NCBI GenBank assembly: GCA_949486985.1
Contig: CATBLW010000213.1
Location: 1 to 16,992 of the forward strand
Direction: 5' to 3'
DNA from: Prochlorococcus marinus str. MIT 9215
GTDB lineage: Bacteria > Cyanobacteriota > Cyanobacteriia > PCC-6307 > Cyanobiaceae
DNA length: 16,992 nt
Positions 1 to 8,000 of this stretch are shown here, piece after piece. The position numbers were made by a program, and so were the translations under genes. Every line of letters starts with the position of its first letter. Within the stretch, counting starts at the first letter, position 1. Under the pieces are notes generated by a model, which worked only from the letters and a program-made list of their open reading frames with translations, searched no databases and was not told the DNA's origin.

Positions 1-92
1 AGCGGCTTTTTGATGGCGGGGGTAAGGCTGTATGGGATTGATTGCGGTATCGGTGTCGCCTAGTTGGTCAATTTGGCTCTAGCCTCGTTCCC
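1..92. other. Window edge and upstream region of the protease gene
   Basis: No gene can be assigned here. Two plus-strand frames are open from the edge and stop soon, one with TGA at 39-41 and one with TAG at 61-63, so either could be the tail of an upstream gene. The resulting peptides (12 and 20 residues) are too short to recognise. The first bases have a GC-rich stretch followed by a short T run, which could be the second half of a terminator whose first half is outside the window. I see no convincing -35/-10 pair. Confidence 0.3.
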
Positions 93-1247
93 ATGATTTC
101 AGTTCGATTGCTGTTCCAGCAGGGAAGCCAAGTATTGAGAAATCTTGTCAGCAGTTTGACGACGCTTTTGCTGTTTTTTGCTCTAGGCAGCTTGCCCGCT
201 TGGGCTGGGGACGGATTGGGGCAACAGGGTGGTCACAGTTTTGTGGCTGAGGCGGTGCGAGGAGTGGCTCCAGCCGTCGTCCGTATAGATACCGAACGCA
301 CCGTGCCGCGCCAGCAGTTTGACCCCACATTGATTGACCCACTGCTGAGAGATCTCCTTGGTGAGCCTGGGCTTGGGCCAGAGCATGAGCGAGGCCAAGG
401 GTCTGGAGTTGTCATTGATGATCAAGGTCTTGTTCTCACCAATGCCCATGTTGTTGAGAGGGTTGATGCCGTCAGCGTGACCCTGGCCGATGGCGACCAG
501 CGTGATGGTGTCGTGGTTGGCAGTGATCCTGTGACCGATTTGGCGTTGGTACGGCTGGATGGGGCTAATCGGCCCAAGCCCGCACCCTTAGGTGATTCGG
601 AAGCCCTAGAAGTTGGCGACTGGGCGATTGCCTTAGGCACTCCCTATGGCCTCGAACGAACAGTCACCCTTGGAATCGTTAGCAGCTTGCATCGCAATAT
701 CAGCAGCCTTGGCTTTTCCGATAAGCGGTTGGATTTGATTCAGACTGATGCCGCTATCAACCCTGGCAATTCTGGTGGTCCTCTCGTGAATGGTCGAGGG
801 GAAGTGATTGGAATCAATACGTTGGTGCGATCTGGCCCAGGTGCAGGTTTGGGCTTTGCCATTCCAATCAACTTGGCTCGTCACGTTTCCGAGCAGTTAT
901 TGGCGAGTGGTGAAGTCGTTCACCCCTATTTGGGGGTTCAGTTGGTACCTCTAACGGCGCGTATCGCCAGAGAGCACAATCGCGACCCCAATGCTCTTGT
1001 CGAACTGCCTGAACTTTCTGGTGCTTTAGTGCAGAGCGTTCTCCCCGACAGCCCTGCTCAGGAAGGAGGCCTGCGAAGGGGTGATCTTGTTGTCGCTGTC
1101 GGAGAAACGCCGATTCCTGATCCCCAGGCGTTGCTCCATCAGGTCGACCAAGCAGAGATTGGAGCGCCTCTCTCTCTACAGATCAATCGCAATGGCCAAG
1201 CCATGCATTTAACGGTGAAGCCTTCTGCCTTACCTGGCCTTGGCTGA
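93..1247 (+). CDS. HtrA/Deg-family serine protease with one PDZ domain
   Basis: This is a trypsin-like (S1C, DegP/HtrA) protease, which typically degrades or refolds damaged proteins in the periplasm, thylakoid lumen or at the membrane. From ATG 93 it has 384 residues. A hydrophobic signal segment ends near an A-W-A-G-D motif (about residues 24-40), so export is expected. The catalytic triad is visible: His119 in TNAHVV, Asp149 in TDLALV and Ser227 in NPGNSGGPLV. A C-terminal PDZ domain spans about residues 268-376, with SALVQSVLPDSPAQ-like and GLRRGDLVVAVG motifs. The frame stays open to a TTG at 42, directly behind a TGA at 39-41, so a 401-residue version is possible; TTG 135 would also leave a good signal peptide. 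ATG 93 is preferred because it is the only ATG and fits the signal peptide. Cyanobacteria usually have several paralogues (HtrA, HhoA, HhoB); which one this is cannot be told here. Confidence 0.93.
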   Translation: MISVRLLFQQGSQVLRNLVSSLTTLLLFFALGSLPAWAGDGLGQQGGHSFVAEAVRGVAPAVVRIDTERTVPRQQFDPTLIDPLLRDLLGEPGLGPEHERGQGSGVVIDDQGLVLTNAHVVERVDAVSVTLADGDQRDGVVVGSDPVTDLALVRLDGANRPKPAPLGDSEALEVGDWAIALGTPYGLERTVTLGIVSSLHRNISSLGFSDKRLDLIQTDAAINPGNSGGPLVNGRGEVIGINTLVRSGPGAGLGFAIPINLARHVSEQLLASGEVVHPYLGVQLVPLTARIAREHNRDPNALVELPELSGALVQSVLPDSPAQEGGLRRGDLVVAVGETPIPDPQALLHQVDQAEIGAPLSLQINRNGQAMHLTVKPSALPGLG

Positions 1248-1333
1248 ATTCACGGGACTTGGCTGAATTCAAGGGCCTTGGCTGAATTAACTGCGCTGAT
1301 CTGAATGAACTGGCTTTAGCTGAATATTTTGCT
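1239..1333 (+). repeat. 19-bp tandem repeats, three clear plus two decayed copies
   Basis: Three head-to-tail units of 19 bp start at 1239, 1258 and 1277, sharing the core CTTGGCTGAATT. Units 1 and 2 differ at only two positions in the last six bases. Two weaker units (1296-1314 and 1315-1333) keep the CTGAAT core. Unit 1 contains the protease stop codon TGA at 1245-1247. The array fills most of the 112-nt gap before rpiA. It looks like slippage or unequal-crossover amplification of the 3' end of the protease gene; a binding function is not shown. Confidence 0.75.
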
Positions 1334-1359
1334 ACGGTCGCGCCGATGATTCCGAAACG

Positions 1360-2073
1360 ATGGCAGACCTTCAAACGCAAATGAAGCAGGCGGTGGCTTC
1401 GGCTGCCGTTGAACAGATCAAGGATGGAATGATTCTTGGCTTGGGCTCAGGCTCAACGGCGGCTTTGATGATCCAAGGCCTTGGAGCCAAGCTTGCCTCT
1501 GGTGAACTTAAGGACATTGTTGGCGTGACAACCTCCTTTCAGGGAGCCGTTATGGCGGCAGAGTTGGCCATCCCTGTACTCAGTCTCTCAGCGGTTGACC
1601 GCATCGATTTAGCCATCGATGGTGCCGATGAAGTGGATCCTGCTTTTCAGTTGATCAAAGGCGGTGGTGCATGCCATGTCCAGGAGAAGCTGGTGGCAAG
1701 GCGTGCAGATCGCTTTGTTGTCGTTGTCGATTCAACCAAGATTGTTGATCGTCTGAATCTTGACTTCCTCCTTCCGGTCGAGGTTCTTCCTGAAGCTTGG
1801 CGGCAGGTTCAAAGAGAGCTGGCGGAGCTTGGTGGTCTCGCAGATTTGCGGATGGCTCAGCGCAAGGCTGGACCGGTGGTAACCGATCAGGGGAATTTGG
1901 TCTTGGATGTGAGCATGGCTGGAGGCATTGAAGACCCGCAGGCTCTGGAGAGCCGGATCAATAACATTCCTGGTGTGCTCGAGAACGGCTTATTCGTCAA
2001 CGTTACCGATGAGGTTTTGGTTGGTCAGATTGCTGATGGTGCCGCGGGTGTGCGTCGTCTTCAGAAGCAATAG
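1360..2073 (+). CDS. rpiA: Ribose-5-phosphate isomerase A
   Basis: RpiA interconverts ribose 5-phosphate and ribulose 5-phosphate in the cytoplasm, serving the pentose phosphate pathway and, in a cyanobacterium, the regenerative phase of the Calvin cycle. The 237-residue length fits the type A family. Visible signatures are the N-terminal phosphate-binding loop GLGSGST (27-33), the AIDGADEVD block with Asp87 and Asp90, and the KGGG...EK block with Lys100 and Glu109. These match the catalytic Asp81, Asp84, Lys94 and Glu103 of the E. coli enzyme at a constant offset of 6. ATG 1360 begins a normal RpiA N terminus (MADLQTQMKQAVASAAVEQI). The gene follows the protease by 112 nt, mostly tandem repeat, so it probably has its own promoter; an AT-rich TATTTT at 1325-1330 is a weak -10 candidate. 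Its last 71 bp overlap the 3' end of hisD on the other strand. Confidence 0.96.
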   Translation: MADLQTQMKQAVASAAVEQIKDGMILGLGSGSTAALMIQGLGAKLASGELKDIVGVTTSFQGAVMAAELAIPVLSLSAVDRIDLAIDGADEVDPAFQLIKGGGACHVQEKLVARRADRFVVVVDSTKIVDRLNLDFLLPVEVLPEAWRQVQRELAELGGLADLRMAQRKAGPVVTDQGNLVLDVSMAGGIEDPQALESRINNIPGVLENGLFVNVTDEVLVGQIADGAAGVRRLQKQ

Positions 2074-3424
2074 CTGAGCGGATTCTTACCGATTCAGCAT
2101 GGCTGTGTAAGCCTTCGCTTGCTGCTAATTCCTGCACAGCAGCAGCGGTGGCTTCTAGAGCCGTTTTGTTGAATTCGATCAGAGATGTGTTTCTCAGGAA
2201 AGTCTCAACGCTGAGTGCCCCGCTAAATCGTGCCGTCCCACAAGTTGGCAGGGTGTGGTTGGGGCCTGCCAGATAATCCCCCACGGCTTCTGGTGTCCAT
2301 GGACCAATAAAGATGGCACCGGCGTTTTTGATGCGCTCGGCAAGAGGCTGGGGGCGTTCCACAAGTAGTTCAAGGTGTTCGGGTGCGAACAGATCACTAA
2401 GTTCTGCACAACCTTCCAAGTCGTCGCAGACCACGACTAAGCCCCAATTGCGGAGGGAGTCCCTGCAGATTTCCTGTCTTGGGTGCCCTTGTAGCTGAGC
2501 GCTGAGTTGGGCGGGTAGAGCTTTGGCCAGTGCCTCGTCTGTGGTGAGCAGGATCGCCGCAGCAAGGGGATCATGTTCAGCCTGCGCGAGAAGATCAGCG
2601 GCAACTTGTTCAACCCGTGCGCTGTGGTCGGCAATCACCAGCACCTCGCTGGGGCCGGCGAGGGAGTCAATGCCAACTTGCCCGTAAACCGTTTTTTTTG
2701 CGAGCGTGACATAAAGATTGCCAGGACCACTGATCACATCGACCTGAGGAACTGTTTCGGTGCCATAGGCCAGGGCTGCGATGGCTTGCGCTCCTCCGAT
2801 GCGAATCACTTCGCGGATTCCTGACAGATGAGCAGCAGCCATGACTGTCTTGTTGAGCTGACCATCGGGGCCAGCTGGGCTAACCATCACGAGTCGCTCA
2901 ACTCCTGCAACTTGTGCAGGGATGGCGTTCATCAGAACAGTGCTGGGATAAGCCGCTCGCCCACCTGGAATGTAGATCCCTGCTTTTTGTACAGGACGCC
3001 AGCGACGGCCAAGCCGTTCTCCATGAACGCCTTCCACCATCAGATCGATCGGACGCTGACGTTGATGGAAGTCTTGGACTCGGCGATGGGCGAGCTCAAG
3101 AGCATCCTGAAGGCTGCTGGGGGTGTCCCGCCAGGCCTCTTCAAGGCTCTCAGGGGAAACGGTTAAAGGGTCTGGGCGAAAGCCGTCAAAGCGTTCGGTG
3201 TAGCTGATTAGAGCCTGGTCACCATCGCGGCGAACATGTTCGAGGATCTCCTCGACTGTTGCCATGGCTTGCTTTTGGCTGCTGCCTGTTGTGCGACTTG
3301 CCAGCCGCACAAGTTCATCCTTTGCCTGAGCTCGATCCTTAATGCACCGAATCAGGTTTGCGGAGTTTTCTGGTTCTGTATGGCTGCTATGTGCCAAATG
3401 GCTTCTCTCTGCCAAAGCCTGCAA
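2003..3424 (-). CDS. hisD: Histidinol dehydrogenase
   Basis: HisD is a zinc enzyme that oxidises L-histidinol to L-histidine with two NAD+, the last step of histidine synthesis. In 473-residue numbering the expected residues are present: zinc ligands Gln281, His284, Asp383 (GDYLAGPNH) and His442 (EGLHSH), and the catalytic Glu349-His350 pair in FAPEHLELL. The ISGPGN and AGPSEVLVIAD blocks are also typical. The start is uncertain. The listed one is TTG 3424; the family-like sequence begins around residue 24, other TTG codons lie at 3415 and 3397, and a TAG at 3443-3445 closes the frame upstream. Family members usually end near residue 449; here about 24 extra hydrophilic residues follow, encoded antisense to the end of rpiA. 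The gene stands apart from other his genes and is divergent from rpsT. Confidence 0.95.
   Translation of the reverse strand: MQALAERSHLAHSSHTEPENSANLIRCIKDRAQAKDELVRLASRTTGSSQKQAMATVEEILEHVRRDGDQALISYTERFDGFRPDPLTVSPESLEEAWRDTPSSLQDALELAHRRVQDFHQRQRPIDLMVEGVHGERLGRRWRPVQKAGIYIPGGRAAYPSTVLMNAIPAQVAGVERLVMVSPAGPDGQLNKTVMAAAHLSGIREVIRIGGAQAIAALAYGTETVPQVDVISGPGNLYVTLAKKTVYGQVGIDSLAGPSEVLVIADHSARVEQVAADLLAQAEHDPLAAAILLTTDEALAKALPAQLSAQLQGHPRQEICRDSLRNWGLVVVCDDLEGCAELSDLFAPEHLELLVERPQPLAERIKNAGAIFIGPWTPEAVGDYLAGPNHTLPTCGTARFSGALSVETFLRNTSLIEFNKTALEATAAAVQELAASEGLHSHAESVRIRSAIASEDDAHPRHHQQSDQPKPHR
2073..2098 (+). terminator. Possible imperfect hairpin just behind rpiA
   Basis: Right at the rpiA stop codon, GCTGA (2073-2077) can pair with TCAGC (2094-2098), and CGG (2079-2081) with CCG (2089-2091), around a 7-nt loop. 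No T-run follows. It lies inside hisD, so hisD coding constrains it too. A weak terminator or chance pairing are both possible. Confidence 0.22.
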
Positions 3425-3556
3425 GCCAAAACTGAGATCAAGCTAGAGCCTGCCTTGCTTGTTTGCCCTGGAAAGGTCGGACTTTCACCGCTAGCCAGAA
3501 CAGAATGAAGTGTCTCTGGGTTATGGTCTTGGATTGTCTAACTAGATCAAGGCTCT
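3425..3556. promoter_or_regulatory. Divergent hisD / rpsT intergenic region
   Basis: This 132-nt gap separates hisD (leftward) from rpsT (rightward) and must hold promoters for both, since the genes start back to back. I see no convincing -35/-10 pair on either strand. A small inverted repeat (GAAAG...CTTTC, 6-nt loop) lies around 3472-3487. The rpsT start lacks a recognisable Shine-Dalgarno sequence. The regulatory role is inferred from the divergent layout alone. Confidence 0.4.
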
Positions 3557-3859
3557 GTGGCCAATAACAAGTCATCCAAGAAGCGCGTTCTGATTGCTGA
3601 GCGCAACCGACTCGAGAACAAGTCTTATCGGTCTGCCTTGCGCACCCTGATGAAGCGCTGCATGACTGCTTGCGGTGACTATTCGAAGGAGCCTGGGGAT
3701 GACGCAAAAGCCAGTGTGAAGGCAAGCATGAATGCGGCATTTAGCAAGATTGATAAGGCGGTTAAGCGTGGGGTTATGCATCGCAATACAGGAGCGAATC
3801 AGAAGTCTCGTCTTAGTGCAGCGGTTAAACAGGTGATCGAGCCTGCTGCAACCACTTAA
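3557..3859 (+). CDS. rpsT: 30S ribosomal protein S20
   Basis: S20 is a basic, all-helical primary binder of 16S rRNA that takes part in early assembly of the small ribosomal subunit. The 100-residue product shows the family pattern: the N-terminal ANNKSSKKRVLIAERNRLEN block, the SALRTLMKRC helix, and the C-terminal IDKAVKRGVMHRNTGANQKSRL block, where a Lys/Arg-rich helix contacts rRNA. S20 is usually 85-100 residues, so this is full length. The start is GTG 3557; it is kept because the conserved N terminus begins at once and no in-frame ATG lies near. It is followed by a terminator-like hairpin and then tatD after 90 nt. No S20 autoregulatory site could be recognised. Confidence 0.96.
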   Translation: MANNKSSKKRVLIAERNRLENKSYRSALRTLMKRCMTACGDYSKEPGDDAKASVKASMNAAFSKIDKAVKRGVMHRNTGANQKSRLSAAVKQVIEPAATT

Positions 3860-3860
3860 A

Positions 3861-3883
3861 ACTCGTCTCCGACGAGTGTTTCT
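3861..3883 (+). terminator. Probable terminator hairpin behind rpsT
   Basis: A perfect 7-bp stem, ACTCGTC (3861-3867) with GACGAGT (3871-3877), closes a TCC loop one base after the rpsT stop codon. GTTTCT follows, a weak T-tract. Position and symmetry fit a rho-independent terminator or a 3'-end-stabilising hairpin. Partial readthrough into tatD is possible because the T-tract is poor. Confidence 0.55.
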
Positions 3884-3906
3884 GAGCCAATTCTGTTGAG
3901 CATTCA

Positions 3907-3920
3907 CCCTTGAAAAAGGG
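3907..3920 (+). other. Small hairpin with GAAA loop before tatD
   Basis: CCCTT (3907-3911) and AAGGG (3916-3920) pair around a GAAA tetraloop about 30 nt before the tatD start. GNRA tetraloops stabilise short RNA stems, but a 5-bp stem is easily a chance event. It could contribute to the tatD leader structure. Confidence 0.25.
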
Positions 3921-3949
3921 AAGCCCGGCAGAATGGCTGTTCAGTTCCG

Positions 3950-4747
3950 TTGAAGTTCTCGGTGACGACACCTCAGCTGATCGATAGTCACTGCCATATC
4001 GTCTTTCGCAATTTTGATGACGACCTTGATGAAGTGGCGTCCCGTTGGCGAGAGGCGGGAGTCACAAGCTTGCTGCATGCCTGTGTTGAGCCGGCAGAAA
4101 TTCCGGCGATTCGTGCCTTGGCTGATCGTTTCCCGGAATTGCGCTATTCAGTAGGAGTGCATCCTCTCGATACCAAGCATTGGCAGGGCGAGACCAAGGA
4201 TGTTTTGAGACGCGCAGCTCTCGCTGATCAAAGAGTGGTGGCGATTGGTGAGCTTGGGCTTGATTTGTTTCGTGATTCGAATCTCGAACAGCAGTTGAAT
4301 GTGTTGCGTCCCCAGCTCGACCTCGCTCTGGAGTTGGACTTGCCAGTGATTATTCATTGTCGAGATGCGGCCACTCCAATGTTGGCGGAGCTTCGTCAGA
4401 GGCATCAGCAGGGCCAATCCCTGAAAGGAGTGATGCACTGTTGGGGAGGAACAGTCGAGGAGATGGAGAGCTTTCTGGAGTTGGGCCTTTACATCAGTTT
4501 TAGTGGGACGGTCACCTTCCCTAAGGCGCAAGCCACCCATGATTGTGCCCGGCAGGTGCCGGAGGACCGCTTCCTTGTTGAAACTGATTGCCCCTTTTTG
4601 GCGCCAGTGCCTCGAAGAGGCAAAAGAAATGAGCCTGCCTATGTAGAGGCTGTTGCCGTTCGAGTGGCTGAGCTGCGCGGCGAGCCAATGGCTTCAATCG
4701 CTCGGAGCAGTACGGCTAACGCGAGAAGACTGTTCGCATTGCCTTGA
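3950..4747 (+). CDS. tatD: TatD-family metal-dependent hydrolase (nuclease)
   Basis: TatD proteins are cytoplasmic TIM-barrel enzymes of the amidohydrolase superfamily, several of which have Mg2+-dependent 3'-5' DNase activity; some members act in tRNA or D-amino-acid quality control. Despite the name they are not part of Tat export. The 265-residue product has the metal-site residues in order: DSHCH with His14 and His16, Glu101 in IGELGLD, His136 in IIHCRDA, His163 in MHCW, and Asp213 in ETDCPFLAP, followed by RGKRNEP. The usual HCF appears here as HCW. Start choice is between TTG 3950 and GTG 3962, four codons later; both keep the family N terminus and neither has a Shine-Dalgarno motif. 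It sits between rpsT and rpoB, a neighbourhood I recall from other picocyanobacteria. The physiological substrate cannot be deduced. Confidence 0.9.
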   Translation: MKFSVTTPQLIDSHCHIVFRNFDDDLDEVASRWREAGVTSLLHACVEPAEIPAIRALADRFPELRYSVGVHPLDTKHWQGETKDVLRRAALADQRVVAIGELGLDLFRDSNLEQQLNVLRPQLDLALELDLPVIIHCRDAATPMLAELRQRHQQGQSLKGVMHCWGGTVEEMESFLELGLYISFSGTVTFPKAQATHDCARQVPEDRFLVETDCPFLAPVPRRGKRNEPAYVEAVAVRVAELRGEPMASIARSSTANARRLFALP

Positions 4748-4785
4748 ATCCAAAGTATTGGCAACAGGCTTCTCGTTATGAAGTG

Positions 4786-4791
4786 TAAGAT
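4786..4791 (+). promoter_or_regulatory. Candidate -10 element for rpoB
   Basis: TAAGAT resembles the sigma-70-type -10 box and lies in the AT-richest part of the gap. A TTGGCA that looks like a -35 lies upstream at 4758-4763, but the spacing is 22 nt, longer than the usual 16-18, so the pair is not convincing. If used, it would give a leader of about 240 nt. Confidence 0.3.
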
Positions 4792-4915
4792 GTTTTATTG
4801 GCTTGGCTGAGTCTCGGTGCTCCTGTATCGCAGTCTTCCAAAGCCGCCCATCCCCTTCCGGTGCATTGTCGAAGTCAGCCGTTCTGACCCGAGATCTTTG
4901 AGCTCAATAGCAAGA

Positions 4916-4946
4916 CAGCCGTTCCCTGGCGAACAGGGAGCGGCTG
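4916..4946 (+). terminator. Strong 13-bp hairpin in front of rpoB
   Basis: The arms are 4916-4928 (CAGCCGTTCCCTG) and 4934-4946 (CAGGGAGCGGCTG). They pair over all 13 positions with one G-U wobble, closing a GCGAA loop. The sequence after it, CTGTTGCCTTTG, has only a weak T content. It could terminate tatD transcription, act as a partial terminator (attenuator) for the polymerase operon, or shape the rpoB leader. It lies 93 nt before the rpoB start, which makes a regulatory role plausible but unproven. Confidence 0.6.
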
Positions 4947-5039
4947 CTGTTGCCTTTGAAGCCATAAGTAATCGTTGTTCAGGCTAGTTGTCTTGTTGTC
5001 AGTCCCGTCTCTCCTTACTTCACCACTGCAGGTCTCCGC

Positions 5040-8000
5040 ATGAGCAGCAGCGCGATTCAGGTCGCCAAGACCGCTACCTATCTGCCTGATTTGGTAGAGG
5101 TTCAGAGGGCTAGTTTTAAGTGGTTTTTAGACAAGGGCTTGATTGAGGAGCTTGAAAGCTTCTCTCCGATTACCGATTACACCGGCAAGCTTGAGCTGCA
5201 TTTTGTTGGCAGTGAGTATCGCTTGAAGCGGCCCCGGCATGATGTCGAAGAGGCTAAGCGCCGTGATGCGACGTTCGCTTCTCAGATGTATGTCACTTGT
5301 CGACTTGTTAATAAAGAAACTGGAGAGATTAAAGAGCAGGAAGTTTTCATTGGTGAACTGCCATTGATGACAGAGCGAGGCACGTTCATCATCAATGGTG
5401 CCGAGCGTGTAATTGTCAATCAGATTGTTCGCAGTCCGGGGGTTTATTTTAAAGATGAGCAGGATAAGAATGGCCGCAGAACCTACAATGCCAGTGTTAT
5501 TCCTAATCGCGGTGCATGGCTGAAGTTTGAAACGGATAAGAACGATTTATTGCACGTAAGGGTTGATAAGACCCGGAAAATCAACGCTCATGTTCTCATG
5601 CGAGCGATGGGCCTTTCTGATAACGATGTTATCGATAAGCTTCGCCATCCTGAATATTATAAGAAGTCAATTGAGGCGGCTAATGAGGAAGGAATTAGCT
5701 CTGAGGATCAAGCTCTTTTAGAGCTCTATAAGAAACTACGCCCTGGCGAGCCCCCTTCTGTAAGTGGTGGTCAGCAGCTTCTGCAGACACGCTTCTTTGA
5801 TCCAAAGCGTTATGACTTGGGCCGTGTTGGTCGCTACAAGATCAATAAGAAGTTGCGTTTGACGATTCCAGATACCGTCCGCACGTTGACCCATGAAGAT
5901 GTTCTTTCTACTCTTGATTATCTGATCAATTTGGAACTCGATGTTGGCGGCGCCAGCCTTGATGACATTGATCACTTGGGCAATCGTCGTGTTCGTTCGG
6001 TCGGCGAATTGCTTCAAAACCAAGTTCGTGTTGGCCTTAATCGTCTTGAGAGGATTATTAAAGAACGGATGACGGTTGGTGAGACAGATTCTCTGACTCC
6101 TGCCCAGTTGGTGAATCCAAAGCCTCTCGTTGCAGCTGTTAAGGAGTTCTTTGGCTCCAGTCAGTTGAGTCAGTTCATGGATCAAACCAATCCTTTGGCT
6201 GAGTTGACTCACAAACGCCGTATCTCAGCTTTGGGTCCAGGTGGATTGACTCGTGAGCGAGCTGGATTTGCTGTACGCGACATCCATCCCTCGCATTACG
6301 GTCGCCTTTGTCCGATCGAAACCCCGGAGGGCCCCAATGCTGGTCTGATTAATTCTCTAGCTACTCATGCTCGAGTTAATCAGTACGGATTTATTGAAAC
6401 CCCTTTCTGGAAGGTTGAGAACGGCCGCCTAAATAAGGAAGGAGCACCCATCTATTTATCTGCCGATTTGGAGGATGAATGTCGCGTTGCTCCTGGTGAT
6501 GTGGCCACCGATGCTGATGGGCAAATCCTCGCCGAATTGATTCCGGTTCGTTATCGCCAGGACTTTGAAAAAGTTCCGCCAGAGCAAGTTGACTACGTGC
6601 AGCTTTCACCTGTTCAGGTGATTTCAGTGGCGACGTCGCTGATTCCTTTCCTGGAACACGATGATGCCAACAGGGCCCTGATGGGCTCCAACATGCAACG
6701 TCAGGCTGTGCCGTTGTTGCGACCTGAGCGTCCTTTGGTTGGAACTGGGCTGGAAACTCAAGTAGCGAGAGACTCCGGCATGGTTCCGATCTCTCGGGTC
6801 AACGGCACTGTGACGTTTGTCGATGCCACTGCCATTGTTGTTCGTGATGAAGAGGGTGTTGATCACACCCACTACCTGCAGAAATATCAGCGATCGAATC
6901 AAGATACCTGCCTGAATCAGCGGCCAATCGTTCACCAAGGCGACCCGGTGATTGTGGGCCAGGTTTTGGCTGATGGCTCGGCCTGTGAAGGTGGTGAGAT
7001 TGCTCTTGGTCAGAATGTTTTGGTCGCTTATATGCCCTGGGAGGGTTACAACTATGAAGATGCAATCTTGGTTAGTGAGCGCTTAGTTAAAGACGACCTC
7101 TATACATCTGTGCATATTGAGAAATATGAGATTGAGGCCAGACAGACAAAGCTAGGCCCTGAGGAAATTACGCGTGAGATCCCCAATGTTGCTGAGGAAA
7201 GTGTAGGCAATTTAGATGAGATGGGCATCATCCGTATTGGTGCTTTCGTTGAAAGTGGAGACATTCTTGTCGGCAAAGTAACGCCAAAAGGTGAATCAGA
7301 TCAGCCACCTGAAGAGAAGCTTCTGAGAGCCATTTTCGGAGAGAAGGCTCGAGATGTTCGTGATAACTCTCTGCGCGTTCCTAGTACTGAGCGCGGAAGA
7401 GTTGTTGACGTTCGTATTTACACCCGTGAGCAGGGTGATGAGCTGCCACCAGGCGCAAACATGGTTGTGCGCGTATATGTTGCGCAGCGTCGCAAGATTC
7501 AGGTTGGCGACAAGATGGCTGGCCGGCATGGCAACAAGGGCATCATCAGCAGGATTCTTCCTCGCGAAGATATGCCTTACTTGCCAGATGGAACGCCAGT
7601 TGACATTGTCCTGAATCCTTTGGGTGTGCCAAGCAGGATGAATGTTGGCCAGGTTTTTGAATGTTTAATGGGTTGGGCCGCGGCGAATCTTGATTGTCGA
7701 TTCAAAGTGGTTCCTTTTGATGAAATGTATGGTCCTGAGAAATCTCAGCAGACCGTTCAGGCTTATTTAAAAGAGGCTGCTAAACAGCCAGGCAAAGAGT
7801 GGGTCTACAACCCTGATAACCCTGGCAAGCTTCAGCTCATTGATGGTCGTAGTGGTGAACCTTTTGATCAGCCGGTCACAGTTGGCTATGCGCAGATTCT
7901 CAAGCTTGTCCACTTGGTGGATGACAAGATCCATGCCCGTTCCACTGGCCCTTATTCACTGGTGACCCAGCAGCCTCTTGGTGGCAAGGCTCAGCAAGGT

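Larger units (their letters stand above)
4748..5039 (+). promoter_or_regulatory. Structured leader and promoter region of rpoB
   Basis: This 292-nt non-coding gap separates tatD from rpoB. It probably holds the end of the tatD transcript and the promoter and 5' leader of rpoB-rpoC1-rpoC2. Going right it contains a -10-like TAAGAT (4786-4791), a 5-bp hairpin GTCAG/CTGAC (4874-4888), and a strong 13-bp hairpin (4916-4946). Both hairpins begin with the same 9-mer, CAGCCGTTC. The last 39 nt before the ATG are about 72% pyrimidine and lack a purine-rich ribosome-binding site. No tRNA, small ORF with support, or known riboswitch was recognised. Confidence 0.5.

Noticed and set aside
1346..1384. Short ATG reading frame overlapping the rpiA start
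   Set aside because: Twelve codons with no ribosome-binding site, ending inside rpiA; probably chance.
3445..3556. AGAGCCT / AGGCTCT inverted pair across the hisD-rpsT gap
   Set aside because: Only 7 bp with about 100 nt between arms; expected by chance.
3933..3953. Six-codon ATG reading frame whose TGA overlaps the tatD TTG
   Set aside because: It could be a coupling leader peptide, but it is very short, lacks a ribosome-binding site, and chance is more likely.
4148..4540. Minus-strand open frame of 130 codons opposite tatD
   Set aside because: Antisense shadow; tatD on the plus strand has all metal-site residues.
4748..5039. A tRNA or known riboswitch in the rpoB leader
   Set aside because: No T-loop signature or cloverleaf and no recognisable riboswitch core; only the hairpins are supported.
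5736..6212. Minus-strand open frame of 158 codons opposite rpoB
   Set aside because: It lies fully inside a highly conserved part of rpoB, and its product shows no recognisable motif.
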